From Euborellia annulipes (taxonomy: Eukaryota; Arthropoda; Insecta; Dermaptera; Anisolabididae), in contig JAKCPI010015817.1 of NCBI GenBank assembly GCA_023213315.1, forward strand, positions 36,820 to 100,819: a stretch of DNA of 64,000 nt. Reading direction: 5' to 3'. The translations under genes were made by a program, and so were the position numbers. The notes under the pieces were generated by a model. That model was given only the letters and a program-made list of their open reading frames with translations, had not been told where the DNA came from and did no database searches. Shown piece by piece: positions 46,468 to 56,844 of this stretch (positions are counted from its first letter, which is position 1; the number at the start of each line of letters is the position of its first letter).

Positions 46468-46613
46468 TGTAATATATGCGCATGCGCAAGGACAGACATG
46501 TGGAGAGAGCTGAGGTCTGCCCTGAACCAGGCGAGCAGCTTGATATAGGACACGAGTGAATAAACCTGTGATTCAAATAAATAACGTGTTTCATTTAATT
46601 GCCAACTATTACA
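46468..46613 (+). repeat. 5' LTR
   Basis: 146 bp, TG...CA with inverted TGTAATA/TATTACA ends. It holds GCGCATGCGC near its start and an AATAAA at 46559-46564 that could serve polyadenylation. Short for a Ty3/gypsy LTR. Confidence 0.93.
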
Positions 46614-46631
46614 TGGTGTCAGGTGTTAAAA
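46614..46631 (+). promoter_or_regulatory. Primer-binding site, TGGTGTCAGG
   Basis: TGGTGTCAGG follows the LTR immediately. The leading TGG pairs with a tRNA CCA end, as expected for minus-strand priming. The donor tRNA is not assigned. The leader is only 18 bases long before the ATG. Confidence 0.75.
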
Positions 46632-49600
46632 ATGGATAGAGAGATGTTCAAGCCGCCGGCTCCCTTGAGTTTAGAAGGGAACATTGCCTCCAATTGGAAC
46701 AAATTCAAACAAAAGTTCGAAATTTTTTTAGAAGCCAGTGATAAAGAAGACGCGAACGGAAGAAAAAAATTGGCTATATTCCTCAATTGTATTGGAGACG
46801 AAGGTTTGGAGTTGTATAATACATTCAAAATAAAAAAGGACCAAGAAGATAAATACAAAGTTGTGCTCCAATTATTTGAGGAATATTGTGCGCCTAAAGA
46901 AAACGTAATTTTCGAACGATTTGAATTTAATAGTATTGTACAAGAAGTGGGGCAGAGTATAGATGCATTTATTTTAACTTTAAAGACAAAAGTGAAATCG
47001 TGTGACTTCGATAAACCGGAGGAGATGGTTAGAGATAGACTGGTTTTGGGTGTACGGGATAAGCAAATCCAAGAAAGGCTTCTTCGAGAGTCGAAATTGT
47101 CTCTTGAGGACGCCATTAGGCTCAGCAAATCGATTGAGTCTACGAAAGTGCATTTAAAGAAAATAACAAATCAAGAAGATGAGGTGGTAGAATTATGCAG
47201 TAGTTTTCAATCCAATCTTCCGGGTTATAAAAGGACAAAGTCAACTAGTCAAGAGTCAAGAAATAGGGGCGCCTCTACAACTACCGATCGGAACGGCCAA
47301 GGAAGGAAGAGAAACAGCTGCTGGAGATGCGGCTCTTATTGTGAATTCCGGAAGTGTCCAGCATTTAATAGTAAGTGTTGGAAGTGTGATGGAAAAGGGC
47401 ATTTCTCGCGGGTATGTGGGGAAAAGGTAGACATAGTGGAGTGTAATTTAGAAAAAAATAATAAGGATTATTTTATAGACACTATTTTAAATAATAAGGA
47501 AACATTTAATGATAAGCGTTATTCGAGAGACAAAGTGTGGAGGAAAATTATTTTAGTTAATAATAACTGTGAAATAGAATTTAAGTTGGATTCTGGAGCG
47601 GAAGTGTCGTGTTTACCGATACATATTTTTGAAAAATTAAAGTTATCTAAAAATGTTATAAAAAATACTAACGTATCTTTGCACTCATATGGAAATTCAA
47701 AATTTAAGTGGAAACCTATGGGTGAGGTTGATTTAATTTGTGAATCTCAGTCTAATAAATGTGTAGTACGATTCGTTGTGATTGAAAGTTTAGAGACCCC
47801 TCTTTTGGGTCTGGAAGCTTGTGTAGAGTTAGGTTTGATAAAAAGAACAGATAGCGTTAATTTAGATCATTTTAAAACGTTGGAAGACCTTAAGACTTAT
47901 TATAGTGATGTTTTCAAAGGATTAGGAAAGTTTCCTCAGATACATCATATCACTGTAGATAAATCGATTGTTCCGAAAATTCATCCCATTCGAAGAGTTC
48001 CGTTAGCTTTGCACGAAAGGCTTAAAAATAAATTAAATGAGTTGGAAAAAATGGAAGTTATTAGAAAAGTGACTAAGCCAACAGAATGGTTAAATCCATT
48101 AGTAATAATAGAAAAGGTCAATGGGGACTTAAGATTATGCATTGATAGTAGAGATATAAATAAAGCAATTCGGAGAGAGCATTATTTAATTCCAACGATT
48201 GATGATATTGCGATTAAATTGGGAAAAAATAAATTTTTTACGGTGTTGGACATGAAAGATGGATATCTCCAAATTCCGATAGATGAAGAAAGTTCTGATT
48301 TGTGTACCTTTACATCTCCGTTTGGGAGGTATCAATTTTTAAGATTGCCGTTTGGATTAACTAGCTGTTGTGAAGTATTCCAAAAATTAAATTATGATCT
48401 TTTTGGAGATATTCCGGGAGTCAATGTGTATTTTGACGATATTATAATTACAGGGAATACAGAAAAAGAACATGATGAAAGAGTAAAAGCTGTGTTAAAC
48501 GTGGCGCTGAAAAATAATATTAAATTTAATCCAGATAAAATTCAATATAAAAAACAACAAGTCAAGTTTATGGGTCAAATATTTTCTTGTGAAGGAGTGT
48601 CAACAGATAAGGATTATGTTAGTGCAATTACACATTTCCCAGAGCCTAAAGATAAAAATGAAGTACTTAGACTATTGGGAATGGCAAAATATCTCTCTAA
48701 ATATATTCCAAATTTGTCAGCTGTAACAGCTCCCCTTAGAGAACTTACTAGGGATAAGGCTAAATATGCATGGACTAAAGAATGTGAAAATTCATTTGAA
48801 GAATTAAAAGAACTGATTATTAAGGCGCCAGTGCTTGGGATTTTTAATCCAAAAGAACCGGTGGTAATACAAACAGATGCTTCCCAAAATGGACTAGGGG
48901 CGTGTTTATTCCAAAATAACAAACCAATTGCTTTTATATCAAGAAGTTTAAACAAGAGTGAGCAACGATATGCTCAGATCGAGAAAGAATTTTTAGGGGT
49001 AGTTTTTGCTTGTCAAAAATTTCATACGTTTATTTATGGTCATAAAAATATTTTAATAAATACAGATCACAAACCTTTAATTAATTTATGCTTAAAAAAT
49101 TTAGAAAAATTAACTCCTAGGTTGCAAAGGATGCTGATGAAAATAATCCCCTATAATCTAACGCTAAAATATGAAAAAGGGACAGACATAGTAGTGGCAG
49201 ACACACTGTCGAGGGCTTCATTAGGAGAAGAAAATAGTGACTGGAGTGAGGAAATTGAATTAAGTATTAATTCATTAGTAACACAAATGGCAATGTCAGA
49301 AGAAAGAAAAATAGAATTTAAGAAGGAAACTATTAATGATAAGGAGCTCTGTGAATTAATAAAATATTTGGAAGAAGGTTGGCCATCAGATAAGAAAAAA
49401 ATCCCTTCATATTTATCAGTCTATTGGAAATGCAGGAATGAGTTGTCAGTGACACAAGGGCTTGTATTTTTAGGACTTAAAGTAGTCGTTCCAAAAAATT
49501 TGAGGGAAAAAGTCTTGATGCTATTACATGAAGGCCATGTTGGAATGGAAAAAACGAAAAATAGAGCACGTCAGCTGTTGTATTGGCCAGGAATTTATAA

Positions 49601-50570
49601 AGATATTGAAAGATATATAGGGAAATGTAGAATTTGTGAAAAATTTTCAAGAAAAAATAGTAATGAGCCACTTAGGCCGTATCCATTGCCTGATAGGCCT
49701 TGGCAAAGAGTTGGCTGCGACATTTTTTCCATCTACAATCATTCATATCTGGTATTGTATGATGCATATTCAAATTGGCTCGAGTTAGTGTTATTGAAAG
49801 ATAAATCTGCTAGTGAACTGATCATGAAGTTTAAATCAATTTTTTCAAAATATGGAGTGCCAGACATTGTTTTGAGTGATAATGTACCTTTTAATAGCTC
49901 GTTGTTGAAAGATTTCGCTAAGGAGTGGAATTTTGATTTTATATTCAGGAGTCCAAATTATCCGAGATCGAATGGTTTAGCAGAAAAGGGCGTTGAAATT
50001 GCTAAGAACATTGTAAAAAAATCAGTGGAAGAGGGTAAAGATATGTTTGTAAGCATAATGCAATATAGAAATAGTCCATTGAAACAATTAGGTTTTTCTC
50101 CCGCAGAGCTGTTTTTTAATAGAATGTTAAAAACAAAGGTACCCATTTGTGAACAGTTGCTTAAACCTAAATTACTGGATGTTAAAGAAAAACTGAATGA
50201 AAAAATGAATAAGCAAAAATTTTATTTCAATAGAAATACCAAGCCATTACCGGAGATCAAAATAAATGATCCAGTTGGCGTTTGGAATCATAGAAGAAAA
50301 TGCTGGTTACCAGGAAAGGTAGTTGAATTGCATTCTGCTCCTAGGTCGTATATAATAAAGGATGATCGAGGATTTTTATTTAGAAGAAATAGAAAAGACT
50401 TAAAAAAATTAAGTAGGGCCATAGACGTCCCATACGCTTTAATAGAGGACGAGGATAAAGTGAAGGAGTTTGATAATTCTGATTATAAATCTCCCGTCAA
50501 GGTTACTGAGAAAGTAATAACCAGGAGTGGAAGGGTGGTAAATCCACCTGAACGCTTAGAATATATATAA
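46632..50570 (+). CDS. Gag-Pol polyprotein of the Ty3/gypsy element
   Basis: The ATG at 46632 gives 1312 residues; an in-frame upstream extension lies inside the LTR and uses TTG, so it is not used. In order: a capsid-like Gag region; two zinc knuckles, a variant at about 230 and a canonical CX2CX4HX4C at 249; retropepsin with DSG at 320-322; reverse transcriptase with YFDD at 600-603; RNase H with TDAS (Asp 749); integrase with an HH-CC zinc domain (His 966 and 969, Cys 999 and 1002) and the catalytic triad Asp 1030, Asp 1083, Glu 1118, whose D-E spacing of 35 is canonical. A basic C-terminal region follows. Gag and Pol share one frame without a frameshift or stop, so product ratio must be set by processing. 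All catalytic residues are in place. Similarity is to the K02A2.6/Mag type. Confidence 0.93.
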   Translation: MDREMFKPPAPLSLEGNIASNWNKFKQKFEIFLEASDKEDANGRKKLAIFLNCIGDEGLELYNTFKIKKDQEDKYKVVLQLFEEYCAPKENVIFERFEFNSIVQEVGQSIDAFILTLKTKVKSCDFDKPEEMVRDRLVLGVRDKQIQERLLRESKLSLEDAIRLSKSIESTKVHLKKITNQEDEVVELCSSFQSNLPGYKRTKSTSQESRNRGASTTTDRNGQGRKRNSCWRCGSYCEFRKCPAFNSKCWKCDGKGHFSRVCGEKVDIVECNLEKNNKDYFIDTILNNKETFNDKRYSRDKVWRKIILVNNNCEIEFKLDSGAEVSCLPIHIFEKLKLSKNVIKNTNVSLHSYGNSKFKWKPMGEVDLICESQSNKCVVRFVVIESLETPLLGLEACVELGLIKRTDSVNLDHFKTLEDLKTYYSDVFKGLGKFPQIHHITVDKSIVPKIHPIRRVPLALHERLKNKLNELEKMEVIRKVTKPTEWLNPLVIIEKVNGDLRLCIDSRDINKAIRREHYLIPTIDDIAIKLGKNKFFTVLDMKDGYLQIPIDEESSDLCTFTSPFGRYQFLRLPFGLTSCCEVFQKLNYDLFGDIPGVNVYFDDIIITGNTEKEHDERVKAVLNVALKNNIKFNPDKIQYKKQQVKFMGQIFSCEGVSTDKDYVSAITHFPEPKDKNEVLRLLGMAKYLSKYIPNLSAVTAPLRELTRDKAKYAWTKECENSFEELKELIIKAPVLGIFNPKEPVVIQTDASQNGLGACLFQNNKPIAFISRSLNKSEQRYAQIEKEFLGVVFACQKFHTFIYGHKNILINTDHKPLINLCLKNLEKLTPRLQRMLMKIIPYNLTLKYEKGTDIVVADTLSRASLGEENSDWSEEIELSINSLVTQMAMSEERKIEFKKETINDKELCELIKYLEEGWPSDKKKIPSYLSVYWKCRNELSVTQGLVFLGLKVVVPKNLREKVLMLLHEGHVGMEKTKNRARQLLYWPGIYKDIERYIGKCRICEKFSRKNSNEPLRPYPLPDRPWQRVGCDIFSIYNHSYLVLYDAYSNWLELVLLKDKSASELIMKFKSIFSKYGVPDIVLSDNVPFNSSLLKDFAKEWNFDFIFRSPNYPRSNGLAEKGVEIAKNIVKKSVEEGKDMFVSIMQYRNSPLKQLGFSPAELFFNRMLKTKVPICEQLLKPKLLDVKEKLNEKMNKQKFYFNRNTKPLPEIKINDPVGVWNHRRKCWLPGKVVELHSAPRSYIIKDDRGFLFRRNRKDLKKLSRAIDVPYALIEDEDKVKEFDNSDYKSPVKVTEKVITRSGRVVNPPERLEYI

Positions 50571-50816
50571 AGTGATCGATGTTAATTGGTAATTAATAAG
50601 GTATATTAATTGAAATTATATAATTTTTTTGGTAAATTAAGTTCTATGCCAATAGCATTACGAAAAATTTATTTTTGGAAGTTTTGTTAAATGTTGTTAT
50701 TAATAAGTAAATAAAATTGTAACTATATTTCATAGTGGTATTAAATTGTATATATTGTAAATAAGTAATATTTAAATTGTAACAATAATTATATTATATG
50801 GGTATTACATTGTATA
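50571..50816 (+). other. 3' untranslated part of the retrotransposon
   Basis: AT-rich, no env-like frame. Confidence 0.6.
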
Positions 50817-50850
50817 AAGAAAAAAAAAAAAAAAAAAAAAAGAGAGAAGA
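50817..50850 (+). promoter_or_regulatory. Polypurine tract
   Basis: An uninterrupted purine run (A-rich, ending AGAGAGAAGA) directly abuts the 3' LTR and would prime plus-strand synthesis. The long A run may be length-variable. Confidence 0.8.
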
Positions 50851-50996
50851 TGTAATATATGCGCATGCGCAAGGACAGACATGTGGAGAGAGCTGAGGTC
50901 TGCCCTGAACCAGGCGAGCAGCTTGATATAGGACACGAGTGAATAAACCTGTGATTCAAATAAATAACGTGTTTCATTTAATTGCCAACTATTACA
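50851..50996 (+). repeat. 3' LTR
   Basis: 146 bp; identical to the 5' LTR in a base-by-base reading. Confidence 0.93.
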
Positions 50997-51020
50997 AAAA
51001 ATACCCTGTATGGTAAAGTA
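50997..51020 (+). mobile_element. E1 terminal fragment next to the 3' LTR
   Basis: ATACCCTGTATGGTAAAGTA is the last part of E1 (compare 2806-2820 and 9205-9218). The rest of E1 is not on the other side of the retrotransposon. Confidence 0.55.
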
Positions 51021-51119
51021 ATAATAATAGCACATTAGATCTCAATACTTTCTTTGGCAAACGGTTTTTATTAATCAAACTTGGCCTTTTTTTATGAAGA
51101 TCTTTTTCGATTTCTCACT

Positions 51120-51775
51120 TTATTAGTGATTCAAGTTATTACACTATGTCAAATTTTAGCATTCTAGTGTCGTTGAATTTTCACTATTAGTTAATTTAGC
51201 TCATAAGTTTCACTCCTTCATTTAAGATGCTGAGGAAGGAGAAGTTTCGTTTTTTGATTTTCTTCTTTATCAAGAAAAGCTCTACCAGAATGTCAAATTT
51301 CACCAATCTAGAGTCATTAAATGTTAATTTAGCTTATAACTTTCACCCCTTCACTTTATGTCCTGAAGAAAGAAATGTTTCAGTTTTGCAATTTCACTTT
51401 TTATTAATGTACCGAATTCTACCAACATGCCAAGTTTTAGAATTCCAGTGTGAGTATATTTTCACTGTATGTTAATTTAGACTATAAAATTGACCCCTTC
51501 ATTTCAGAAGGGAAAGTTTCGGTTTCTCAATTACCTTCTTTATTAATGTGTCAAGCTTTACCAGTATGCCAAATTTCAGCATTCTAGGCTCATTTAATTT
51601 TAACAAAATGTTATTTAACTCTATAACTTTCACCCCTTCATTTTAGGTCCTGAAGAAGTGAAAGTTTCGATTTTTGGATTTTTCCCATTAATTGTACACC
51701 AAATTCTACCAGCTTGCCAAATTTCAGCATTCTAGGATCAGCGGAAGTACTCTAGAATTTTGATGAGTGAGTGAG
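51120..51775 (+). repeat. Degenerate tandem repeat, about 140-bp units
   Basis: CACCCCTTCATTTTA-like blocks recur at about 51210, 51348, 51493 and 51633, each followed by CTGAAGAAG-like, GTTTCGATTTTT, TACCAAATTCTACCAGC and CCAAATTTCAGCATTCTAG. Four to five units. Frames across it are repeat artefacts. Confidence 0.7.
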
Positions 51776-51779
51776 TGAC

Positions 51780-52545
51780 AAAAAAGGCTATATTTGGCTT
51801 CTTGTAACTTGGACGGTATAAGCAGTAGAAATATGAAATTTTGTAATTTAGTTAAGCTTATGGACCAGTATTTTGGAAAAAGATTTCAGCCATGCAGAGG
51901 TTTCCAGTACGAAGTTACAGATGCGTCAAAATGGCCTGAGTTGTTTCCTGTAAAGGATAGTCTGGCAGAGCACGCACCCCCGTTCGAATCGAACTTGGCT
52001 GGGGCACTGCCCCCCGTGCCCCCAGATTTGTTGTTCCATTCGTCATTACCACCTGTAACTTACAATATTGAACAGAATCGACCCATAAATAGTAATAGTT
52101 ATTCATGGTACAAATGTGTTTCATTGCAAATATAAATATTAAATTATATTGTTAAGAAAGGTCTAAATATAATAGTTTTTGGAAATTTTATTTAATTAAA
52201 AAAGTCTTTGAATTTGAAAAGGTCTAATTAGTTAGTAATGAAGGGTAAATATCTTTTGGGCAGTTTATACAAGAATTTTATTCTTTGAGAAAGAAGGCTT
52301 TGAAACTCCATTGTGTGTGTCAGCGGTCGGAAAACCGGGGTAAATTACCCCAAATGGGGTAACAATGAAACTATCGGGGGTAATAAGGACATTTTTAAAA
52401 TTTTCTATTTTATATACTATTATAGTATTTTTACTTTGATAGCAGAGGACTGTATTCAAATTGCGCTCACGTCAACAAGTCCGAATTTTGAAGTCATTTT
52501 AACGAAAATGAAACAACATCATTTTTCTAAAACGTAAAAGCGTTT
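51780..52545. other. No recognised gene; possible hAT end near 52320
   Basis: A 113-codon frame at 51794-52135 has no recognisable domain. CAGCGGTCGGAAAACCGG at 52321 resembles a hAT terminus; its partner end was not found. Confidence 0.35.
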
Positions 52546-52549
52546 GATT

Positions 52550-52870
52550 TTTTTAAGCCCCCCCCCCCCCTATCCACCCACCCAGGATCCGGTTGAGTGG
52601 CTCAGGGTGTGGCCACAGCAGAACGGTGTGAAGCCTTAGTATGCTGCGACCAAGAATAAAATAATAATATAAACATAAAATACAAAAAATAAAATAAAAA
52701 TAAGAATGTTTACCGCCTTTGCGCCCTTTACGTATTTACCGCCGAGGGCTATAGACCCCATAGCCCCCGGTTAAGCCGGCCATCCACCCATCCCCGCACC
52801 CAGTTTTTGCATTTCAAGCTTTCTAGTGGTCCACATATTATGTGTATAATATTTGTTTGCTCGTACACCA
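52550..52870 (+). mobile_element. E1 fragment interrupted by a 201-bp insertion
   Basis: Flanking sequence (C-run, then AGTTTTTGCATTT, ATTATGTGTATAATATTTG) is E1-like. The insertion at 52581-52781 is bounded by the direct repeat ATCCACCCA (52572-52580 and 52782-52790), a 9-bp duplication. Its identity is unknown; it has an A-rich middle and GC-rich ends. Confidence 0.55.
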
Positions 52871-52874
52871 ATTT

Positions 52875-54355
52875 GCCCACCACATTCGTTCATATTGATA
52901 AACATGTGTTTTTGTTGAGATTCATTTTATAAATATACCTTCAGTAGAAATAAATTAGATTAAAGTCAGTAAATTTCAGGTATAAGCATTGAGAGAGAGA
53001 GAGACCACGAGTAACACCCACCACTCAAGACAAAATCCTAAATAAAATATTTGCCACTAGCTGTACCGGGAGTGCCAGAGGCACGCCTGTTCCAGCTAGG
53101 CCCTCAGGGCGGCGTCTCGTGATTGAAGTATTAGCTGTACAACATTGATTACCTTTTATGAAAATTGTTTTTTTTTTTTTTTTTTTTTTAATATAGGGAT
53201 TTATTTCTTGGGTGATTTTGACCATTTAAAGAAAGAGTACCTGGAGCTACCAAGCGATGCACGGTAACCTCTGGACTTAACCCTAAAGGCGGCATAATCT
53301 TAAATCCGGCCCTTCAAATAGATTTATAACATATCCAAAATTAGTTTTTTTTGGTTTCTTCTCGCTCTATACTGAGCAAAGCTACGTCGCATAATCTTCT
53401 TTTTTTTTTGACCCAGTGTAGCCATTAAATAGGAAAGTATTCGTTTTAACTTACTGAAAGATTTCTCGCAACTTGCCATGGATATTGCAATAGTAAATTA
53501 TCATAATCTGAATTGAAATGCGCAGATTCGGTAAGACGCTCTCATATCCATAGTGAGCAATGAATTCTTAATTGAATATGAATTATATTCTTGGTTGATT
53601 TTATCTTTTAAATTTAATAATTTGTGAATTTTGCGGCTCCTGTTAATGGGGCCCGGGCCATATCCCCTAATTTCCCAACACTAGATACGCCACTACACAA
53701 GACACAGGGAATTTTAAATTGAATTTAGAAAATTATACATTTCACAGAAATCTACCAAATGTGGGAATAAATCTTGCAAGTGTATTACCATTCTCTTTTC
53801 TTAGGAATATTACTTTCTGCAACATTAGATTGAAATATAAAATGTCCTGAATCTATGTTGCCAATTTATAGATTTTTTCTACCTATTCAGCCCTTTCATG
53901 AGTACCTTGAGAATTTAATTTTATTGGAATACAAAATTCTTCAATTATGTGCCTATGGATATATTTAATATTGCATGAATTTAAAATTGGAGGGACGTTT
54001 TACGTTGACTGCCCTGACATCTGGTGGGTTTATTGTATTTGGCATTATTTCATCTAAGGAATCCAACATTTCTCATTATCTTTTTTTATGTCATTTCACT
54101 TATATAGTTTTATTAAATTAAAAACTACTCCATTCATTATTATAATCATTTAATTGTTTGTTTGATTTTTAATCAATCATGGAATACAAATTTCCGATTT
54201 ATACAGGTTAGTTTCCTCCTTTGTCATGGAATATAAATAAAATGTTTTGTTTATTTATTAAATAATTAATTGTTATCTATATTGACCATTGTTAATTTTT
54301 TATTATTGATTTCAATTAAACAGTTTAATAGAAAAAGTTCATTCTTGCCTCGAAT
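52875..54355. other. No recognised gene
   Basis: Contains a GA microsatellite at 52990-53003, a T-run at 53169-53189 and CTTAAATCCGGCCCTTC at about 53303, a transposon-end-like sequence also seen near 5325. No gene is supported. Confidence 0.45.
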
Positions 54356-54671
54356 GGATCAGAATCCAATGCAGGTTTTAAAAATCTTGAACAGATTATA
54401 CATATTTAATCAATTTTTGTTTATACATATTAAGTTTATTCTTTTGGGTTATTTTGGCTTTAAATAAAAAAATAAATTTGTTTAATTATAATGAAAATAT
54501 GTTCAGTTTCAATATTCCGTATAATTATCTGGAGCCACGGGGTCAGTTCCGCAGCCAAGCTCGATTCGAGCAAACATTTTTTATATATTTTAACTAATCT
54601 TGTCTGCCAAGTAAGAACAAAAATGTTCAATATCCACCGAATGAAAAATAATATTTATAATCAATAAAAGA

Positions 54672-54706
54672 CTGATGATGAAGGCCAAGCCTTCGAAACT
54701 ATAGTC
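54672..54706 (+). ncRNA. Hammerhead-like motif HH6, arm B
   Basis: CUGAUGA, one U, GAAGGC/GCCUUC hairpin with CAA loop, GAAAC, UAUAGUC, UCC. Partner of HH5; the core is unchanged between the arms although the flanks have diverged. Confidence 0.55.
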
Positions 54707-54784
54707 TCCAACAAATAAATAATATATATGTGAGTATGTTTATTTACATCAAGCAGAGGACAACCCCTTTGTTTCTCTTTATGA

Positions 54785-55375
54785 AAAAAATAAAACCGAC
54801 TTCAAAAAATTAAATGCAACAAATAAAATACACTAAAAGGCATAAAATAATTATTATCTTATTTAGTTACAACTAAACGACGAAATATTAACATGAAATT
54901 ACTTTTTGAAGTCGGTGCCAAACATATACATTTTATGAATCGCACTCGACGGATCTTACTTTCTCTCGCTTATAGGTATAGTTTGTTTGGCACCGACTTC
55001 AAAAAGTAATTTCATGTTAATATTTCGTCGTTTAGTTGTAACTAAATAAGATAATATTTATTTTATGCCTTTTAGTGTATTTTATTTTTTGCATTTAATT
55101 TTTTTGAAGTTGGTGTTATTTTTTTCTTAAAAATTATTTTTATTTTTCTCTTTTTTGTGATGTTATTAATAGTGATCATATCATCAGAACTTGACCAAAT
55201 TAATATGGCACCATCCCTAAGATACCCCCTTTCCAATAAAAAAAGAATCATCGAAATCGGTTCATAAACAAAGAAGTAAGGCCTGAACAAACCTAACAAA
55301 AAGGTCTTATACTAAAAAAAAAAAAATTAGTCGAATAGAGAACGTCCTCCTTTTTTGAAGTCGGTTAAAAATATA
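54785..55375 (-). mobile_element. Dispersed element E2, copy 2
   Basis: Inverted relative to 19902-20645. The stem-loop arms are about 54791-54921 and 54986-55113 with a loop of about 60 bases. The outer end (AACCGACTTCAAAAAAGGAG as complement) lies at about 55375. Loop sequence CGCACTCGACGGATCTTAC is shared with copy 1. Confidence 0.7.
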
Positions 55376-55680
55376 GATGAATATACCGGGAGGGGGGGGG
55401 GGGGGGGGGCTGCGGCCCTCCCTGCCCGTGGACCTATCCTAGTTACACCCTGCTCAGATGGCAACAATTTCAGCTCCTGATTTAACAATTCGTATAGATA
55501 AAGTCTCCACATTTTATGAATTAGAGTGGATTGAATCAGAATCCTGATCAGAAACTTTGGAGTTAACAGACGTGATTCAACACCCAGAAACTTTCTATCC
55601 AATCGTTAATGCAGCCCTACATATTTTATTGGCTTTGCCTTATTCCACAGTTACTAGTGAAGGGACGTTTATGAGGTTGA

Positions 55681-56040
55681 AGTTTTGACAAACTGCAATT
55701 TTTTCCAAAACATCAAAGTTTTTCCTTCATAAAATGAAAACCACTCATCCTAGAAATTTGATTCCTATCTTATTCGCTAGGAAATTTTGTTGACTTGAAC
55801 GTTTACTTGAACCACTTTTTTGATAAAACTGTTAGATTTATAGATATCCAACATTTTTCATGCCACTTGAGGATTCGGATCATATCCTGTCATTGACAAT
55901 GCTGGATATCTATAAATCTAAGAGTTTTATAAAAAAAGAATAAGACAGGAATCAAGTTTCTAGGATGAGTGGTTTCCATTTTATGAAGGAAAAACTGCGA
56001 TTTTTTGCAAAAAAATTTGCAGTTTTTCAAACCTTCAACC
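55681..56040. repeat. Inverted repeat of about 360 bp overlapping family R4
   Basis: Left arm (TTTTTCCTTCATAAAATG, CACTCATCCTAGAAA, ATAGATATCCA) is answered by the complement to 56040. The outer part matches R4 at 14690-14830. Confidence 0.6.
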
Positions 56041-56229
56041 TCATTTCGGCATGGGTTACCATTATCCAAATAAGATGAAACTTTGAAATTGTTATCATTG
56101 TACGCGAAATTTAAAGAGCTTTAATTTATCTAATCTTTTTGATTTGGTAATTAAAGAAAAACTGAAAAAACCCCGAAATTTGCTAATTTTGAGGCGTCCA
56201 CAATTCAGATTTGGGGGAAACGTAGGGTA

Positions 56230-56560
56230 GTAATATTGGTACACCAATAAAGTTATTCCAGCAATAAAAGCTTTACCGGGAGATAATTTCTGTTATAATC
56301 GTAATTTGTCTAAACAATGAATAAATTTTGTATTCCAATTTCAGTAGTCTGGTTGTGAACAGTGACCCCCCCCCCCTTATAAATGTTAAATTGAATAAAA
56401 GTTTACCAGATTGACCTTTTTTTTTCTCGTATAATTATGGGCTGACCTTTTACAAATAATTGTTTGTTGTCAATTGTGGAAATTCAAGTTTTTGGGCGGG
56501 AGAACCGGGAATTTGAAAATTGTTTTTGAATTGCCTACATTTAGCGAATCTCCCCCCCCT
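56230..56560. other. No recognised feature
   Basis: AT-rich with two C runs; nothing supported. Confidence 0.35.
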
Positions 56561-56844
56561 GGGGTTGAACTCATGTGGGCATGTAAAATGAAAAACATGC
56601 ATTTAAATTGAAGTTTCACTATTCGCGACTCGTTAAATAAATTGATGGTTTTAAACTTGACGGCACATTAGATTTCACTACTTTTTTGACTAAGAGTTTT
56701 ATTTAATCGAATTGGGCTTTTTTTATACATGTATTTTTGTTGGGATATAAATATATATAAAGAAAATTTCATTCGAATCAAGTCTGTATGAGTTCATTTA
56801 TATTCAGCTGGGCTCGATTTTAGCTCGCTAGTGTCCATGGGGGC

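Larger units (their letters stand above)
46468..50996 (+). mobile_element. Complete Ty3/gypsy LTR retrotransposon (Mag/K02A2.6-like)
   Basis: 4529 bp with two 146-bp LTRs that appear identical base for base, a primer-binding site directly after the 5' LTR, one intact Gag-Pol frame and a purine tract before the 3' LTR. LTRs start TGTAATA and end TATTACA. No env. No flanking 5-bp duplication is found: left flank TATTC, right flank AAAAA. The right flank continues as the E1 tail (ACCCTGTATGGTAAAGTA), while the left flank does not look like E1. All parts needed for autonomous retrotransposition are present, and the identical LTRs imply a young insertion. Confidence 0.93.

Noticed and set aside
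46619..47128. 169-residue antisense frame inside the Gag region
   Set aside because: It is the shadow of the Gag-Pol frame and has no recognisable domain.
51794..52135. 113-residue frame
   Set aside because: No recognisable domain and adjacent to repeat DNA. Not supported as a gene.
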